A stretch of 45,387 nt of DNA from Myxococcales bacterium (GTDB lineage Bacteria > Myxococcota_A > Polyangia > Polyangiales > Polyangiaceae). Under the pieces are notes generated by a model. The model was given only the letters and a program-made list of their open reading frames with translations, was not told the DNA's origin and ran no database searches. The DNA is taken from positions 216 to 45,602 of the forward strand of contig PMCK01000486.1 of the NCBI GenBank assembly GCA_003154095.1, given 5' to 3'. The position numbers and the translations under genes are program-made. Shown one piece after another: positions 42,995 to 45,387 of this stretch (within the stretch, counting starts at the first letter, position 1; every line of letters begins with the position of its first letter).

Positions 42995-43713
42995 ATGCTA
43001 CCTGCGTCGCCCACTTCCTCATTGACACCCAAGGTTCCGTACTCTTCCGCTTCGACCTGTAGCGAGCGGACGTACGTCACGACTCGCTCAATTTCGGCGC
43101 GCGAGTACTTTTCGTGGAAGCCGGGCATATTCGCGTAGCTCGTCCCATTCGAATTGATGCCGTCACTTCCGAATGCAACAGTGTTGACTAGCTGGGCTTC
43201 TGGCTGTTGCAGAAAATTCTGTGCTGCCGCGATGAGGTCAGTTCCCTGCGGAACATAGTAGGTGAACTTGCCGGAACCGTGACAACCTTGGCAACTCGTG
43301 CTGAAGACTTCGGCTCCGGTGCGGCCTGTGTCTGCCGGCAACACCACGCAACTCATGCCTCCGCAAGTGTTCATCGCCTTGCAGGTGTGCTCGATGAGCT
43401 GGTGACTGAATTTGTTGAAAGACATGCCCTTGCAACTATTGTTGCCCGCACAAGCGGCATGGGTTTGTACTAATCCCCCCCGAGCGTCACACTCTGACGT
43501 AAATTTCTCGACCGTCATCTCGTTGTTGATCACGACCGAAAGGACTTTCGGGCCGTCGGGAGCGGCTTGGTCGTCGCTTCCACAACCAACGCCCGCCCCT
43601 AAGAGTCCCGCGACGGCGGCTGAAAGCAGGGTCGCTCTGCGTAAGTCCTTTCCCAAAATGCCCGGCTCTGAAGTCTCTTTCCCGGCGGTCTGCGAGTTCG
43701 TCGATTCGCGCAT
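42991..43713 (-). CDS. Candidate MNIO substrate: signal peptide + Cys-rich repeat + c-type cytochrome domain
   Basis: KDLRRATLLSAAVAGLLGAGVGCGSDD; CAGNNSCKGMSF and CKAMNTCGGMSC; STSCQGCHGSGKFTYYVPQ...SYANMPGFHEKYSRAEIERVVTYVRSL. ATGA overlap with the DUF692 gene. Confidence 0.85.
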   Translation of the reverse strand: MRESTNSQTAGKETSEPGILGKDLRRATLLSAAVAGLLGAGVGCGSDDQAAPDGPKVLSVVINNEMTVEKFTSECDARGGLVQTHAACAGNNSCKGMSFNKFSHQLIEHTCKAMNTCGGMSCVVLPADTGRTGAEVFSTSCQGCHGSGKFTYYVPQGTDLIAAAQNFLQQPEAQLVNTVAFGSDGINSNGTSYANMPGFHEKYSRAEIERVVTYVRSLQVEAEEYGTLGVNEEVGDAGSM

Positions 43714-43784
43714 GGTCGTCCTTTCCTGCTGGCATCACTGATGCCAGGTGCCGCACTACCTGGGGCCCGTCCAAAAGAGCGCAA

Positions 43785-43803
43785 GTGCGGCATGTTGTCG
43801 CAC
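43785..43803. promoter_or_regulatory. Putative copper-island operator, second copy
   Basis: GTGCGGCATGTTGTCGCAC, 16/19 matches to the 35317 palindrome, 71 bp upstream of the 43713 start. Confidence 0.6.
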
Positions 43804-43919
43804 CGAAGCGCAAGGCGAGTGCGAGAGTCTGCTGTCCCCGTTGGTCCCAAGATGAAATAGAGGCACGTTCCAAAAGGCCAACTGGCGCCCCCTCAGGTCC
43901 TTACGTTTCTCCGAAGCAG

Positions 43920-44270
43920 CTACTTCCTTTGCTTCAGGTCCATCTTGCAGATGGGGCACGTACCGTTTCCTTGTTTCATCTGCGCCCAATGCACCGTGCC
44001 CATGTCGCAATACCAGGCTCCAGCGGGCACCTGTTTAGGCTGAATAGGTGGATCGAACTTCTTGCCGTCCGGCGGCACGTCAACGACTGGCAGTTTCGCC
44101 GTCGAACTCGACGCAGCGGTTGGAGTGATACCGTTGCCCGAGCCGGACTTGTCACATGACAGTTGGGCACCCGCGCAGGCAAATACAGTCACCGTTGCGG
44201 CGAGCCCGATCACCATTGGACGAGCGCCTGTTACTCGAGAAGCGAACTTGCTGATTGTCGTCGTTTGCAT
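43920..44270 (-). CDS. Lipoprotein with heavy-metal-binding (HMBD-like) motif
   Basis: From ATG 44270: MQTTTISKFASRVTGARPMVIGLAATVTVFACAGAQLSC...PAGAWYCDMGTVHWAQMKQGNGTCPICKMDLKQRK. Confidence 0.75.
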   Translation of the reverse strand: MQTTTISKFASRVTGARPMVIGLAATVTVFACAGAQLSCDKSGSGNGITPTAASSSTAKLPVVDVPPDGKKFDPPIQPKQVPAGAWYCDMGTVHWAQMKQGNGTCPICKMDLKQRK

Positions 44271-44420
44271 GGGGTGCGCGCTTGGTGAAGCCAGCGCCAT
44301 ACCTATAGCAACAGGACCACATTGACAAGGTGCGCGGCCCTAGACGCAACAGAAATCCTTGAAGCGGCCGTGCAAGTTCAAAGACTCGAGATCCCAAGCG
44401 ACCAATTGCATACCGCGTGA

Positions 44421-44439
44421 GTGCGACAATCTGCCGTAT
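44421..44439. promoter_or_regulatory. Possible degenerate copper-island operator, third copy
   Basis: GTGCGACAATCTGCCGTAT: left half-site identical to the 35317 palindrome, right half degraded; sits between divergent genes at 44270(-) and 44595(+). Confidence 0.4.
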
Positions 44440-44594
44440 GGTCACTGTTACAATGATCCAAGCGATAACTCATCCAATGATCCGACTTCTTGAGTCACGG
44501 ACACGTCACTTGACTCATGGTGTTCGTCACGAATATTGCCTCTGCAAAACTTCGGAGCTTTCGGGTGAGTCCTATTCGTGATCGAGGAATCAAT

Positions 44595-45374
44595 ATGTCG
44601 TCAATTGTTCGGTATCTCTGTGTTGGGCTAGCTATACAAGCGTGTTCGGGTCAGACGAATTCGTCAGCAGGTGTAGCGTCTCCCCAAGCGTCAACTCCCG
44701 CGATAGCCTCGTCAGCTGCATCGGGCTCTCCCACAGCCGCGGTACCCTCAGCGGCCCCTACGAAGTCGACCGAGGACGTGCCTGTTACGTTGTCGAGTCC
44801 GCCTCCACCAGCGCCATCGAGCGCAGCGAATACACCACCACCTGCTGACACCAACACACCTAAGCTTGGATCGATTCGGGGTACGCTCATCACGCATCCC
44901 TCGCAATCCGCGCAGAGTGCGGTCGTGTTCCTGGAGAACGCACCCATTGAGAAAGTCGTGGATGCAAAACTCGACGACCACAAAATGACGTTCTTCCCGT
45001 TCGTTTCGGTGATGACGGTGGGCGGAACTCTAACGTACGTCAACAGCGAGCCCTTCCCGGACACCGCCTACTCGCTCAGCAACGAAAAGTGCGACTTTGG
45101 CATGGTAGAATCGCATGGAATTCGAAAACGCAAGTTCCCGAATGCGGGCAACTACACGATTCTGTGCCGCCTGCACCCAAACCAACTGGCGTTTCTCATC
45201 GTGACACCTTCAAGTTACTTTGCTCGCACAAACAAGAGTGGCGAGTATGCGCTCGAGAACGTGCCTTATGGTACCTACGAGCTTGTCGCGTGGGCGCCAC
45301 GAGTGAAGGGCGACCGACGTTCGGTAACCGTTGCAGGCGATGAAACGGTAGTGAATTTCGAACTCAAACGCTAA
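44595..45374 (+). CDS. Lipoprotein with cupredoxin-like domain and C-terminal carboxypeptidase-regulatory-like segment
   Basis: Lipobox LAIQACSG; Pro/Ala/Ser-rich linker; FFPFVSVMTVGGTLTYVNSEPFPDTAYS...FPNAGNYTILCRLHPNQLAFLIVTPSSYFA; SGEYALENVPYGTYELVAW. Confidence 0.78.
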   Translation: MSSIVRYLCVGLAIQACSGQTNSSAGVASPQASTPAIASSAASGSPTAAVPSAAPTKSTEDVPVTLSSPPPPAPSSAANTPPPADTNTPKLGSIRGTLITHPSQSAQSAVVFLENAPIEKVVDAKLDDHKMTFFPFVSVMTVGGTLTYVNSEPFPDTAYSLSNEKCDFGMVESHGIRKRKFPNAGNYTILCRLHPNQLAFLIVTPSSYFARTNKSGEYALENVPYGTYELVAWAPRVKGDRRSVTVAGDETVVNFELKR

Positions 45375-45387
45375 AGCGACGGCAGCT

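Noticed and set aside
1-45387. tRNA, rRNA and CRISPR arrays
   Set aside because: None seen on reading both strands; no computational scan was possible, so small RNAs cannot be excluded.

Overview
GC-rich, deltaproteobacterial/Myxococcota-like accessory region devoted largely to metal acquisition. I read three blocks. (1) 1-5.4 kb, nitrogenase accessory genes: a partial NifA/AnfA-type regulator, an ArsC-like 'nitrogenase-associated' protein, a leaderless solute-binding protein, a soluble ABC ATPase, a HypB-like GTPase, a molbindin and a TrmO/TsaA-fold protein. (2) 5.7-29.4 kb, a nickel island: NikR, a His-rich NicO-type transporter, a TonB, four TonB-dependent receptors (two carrying an N-terminal TonB_C domain), an ECF transporter with an embedded SAM methyltransferase, and several lipoproteins. 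I find four matches to a 28-bp element, GTRGCAC-N14-GTGCYAC, in front of these genes; it has the geometry of a NikR operator. (3) 34.4-45.4 kb, a copper island: an OprC/NosA-like receptor, a TonB, Met/Cys-rich lipoproteins, a cupredoxin-like protein, a heavy-metal-binding lipoprotein, and a DUF692 (MNIO) + DUF2063 operon. The first gene of that operon encodes a Cys-rich repeat (CxxxNxCxGMSx, twice) fused to a c-type cytochrome domain, a candidate novel MNIO-modified copper RiPP/cytochrome hybrid. A 19-bp palindrome, GTGCGACAAATTGTCGCAC, and two diverged copies precede the copper transcription units. Fragments of an IS91-like transposase and a duplicated cytochrome tail mark a rearrangement at 29.4-34.5 kb. 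All calls are by eye from the sequence and ORF track; no database search was run.
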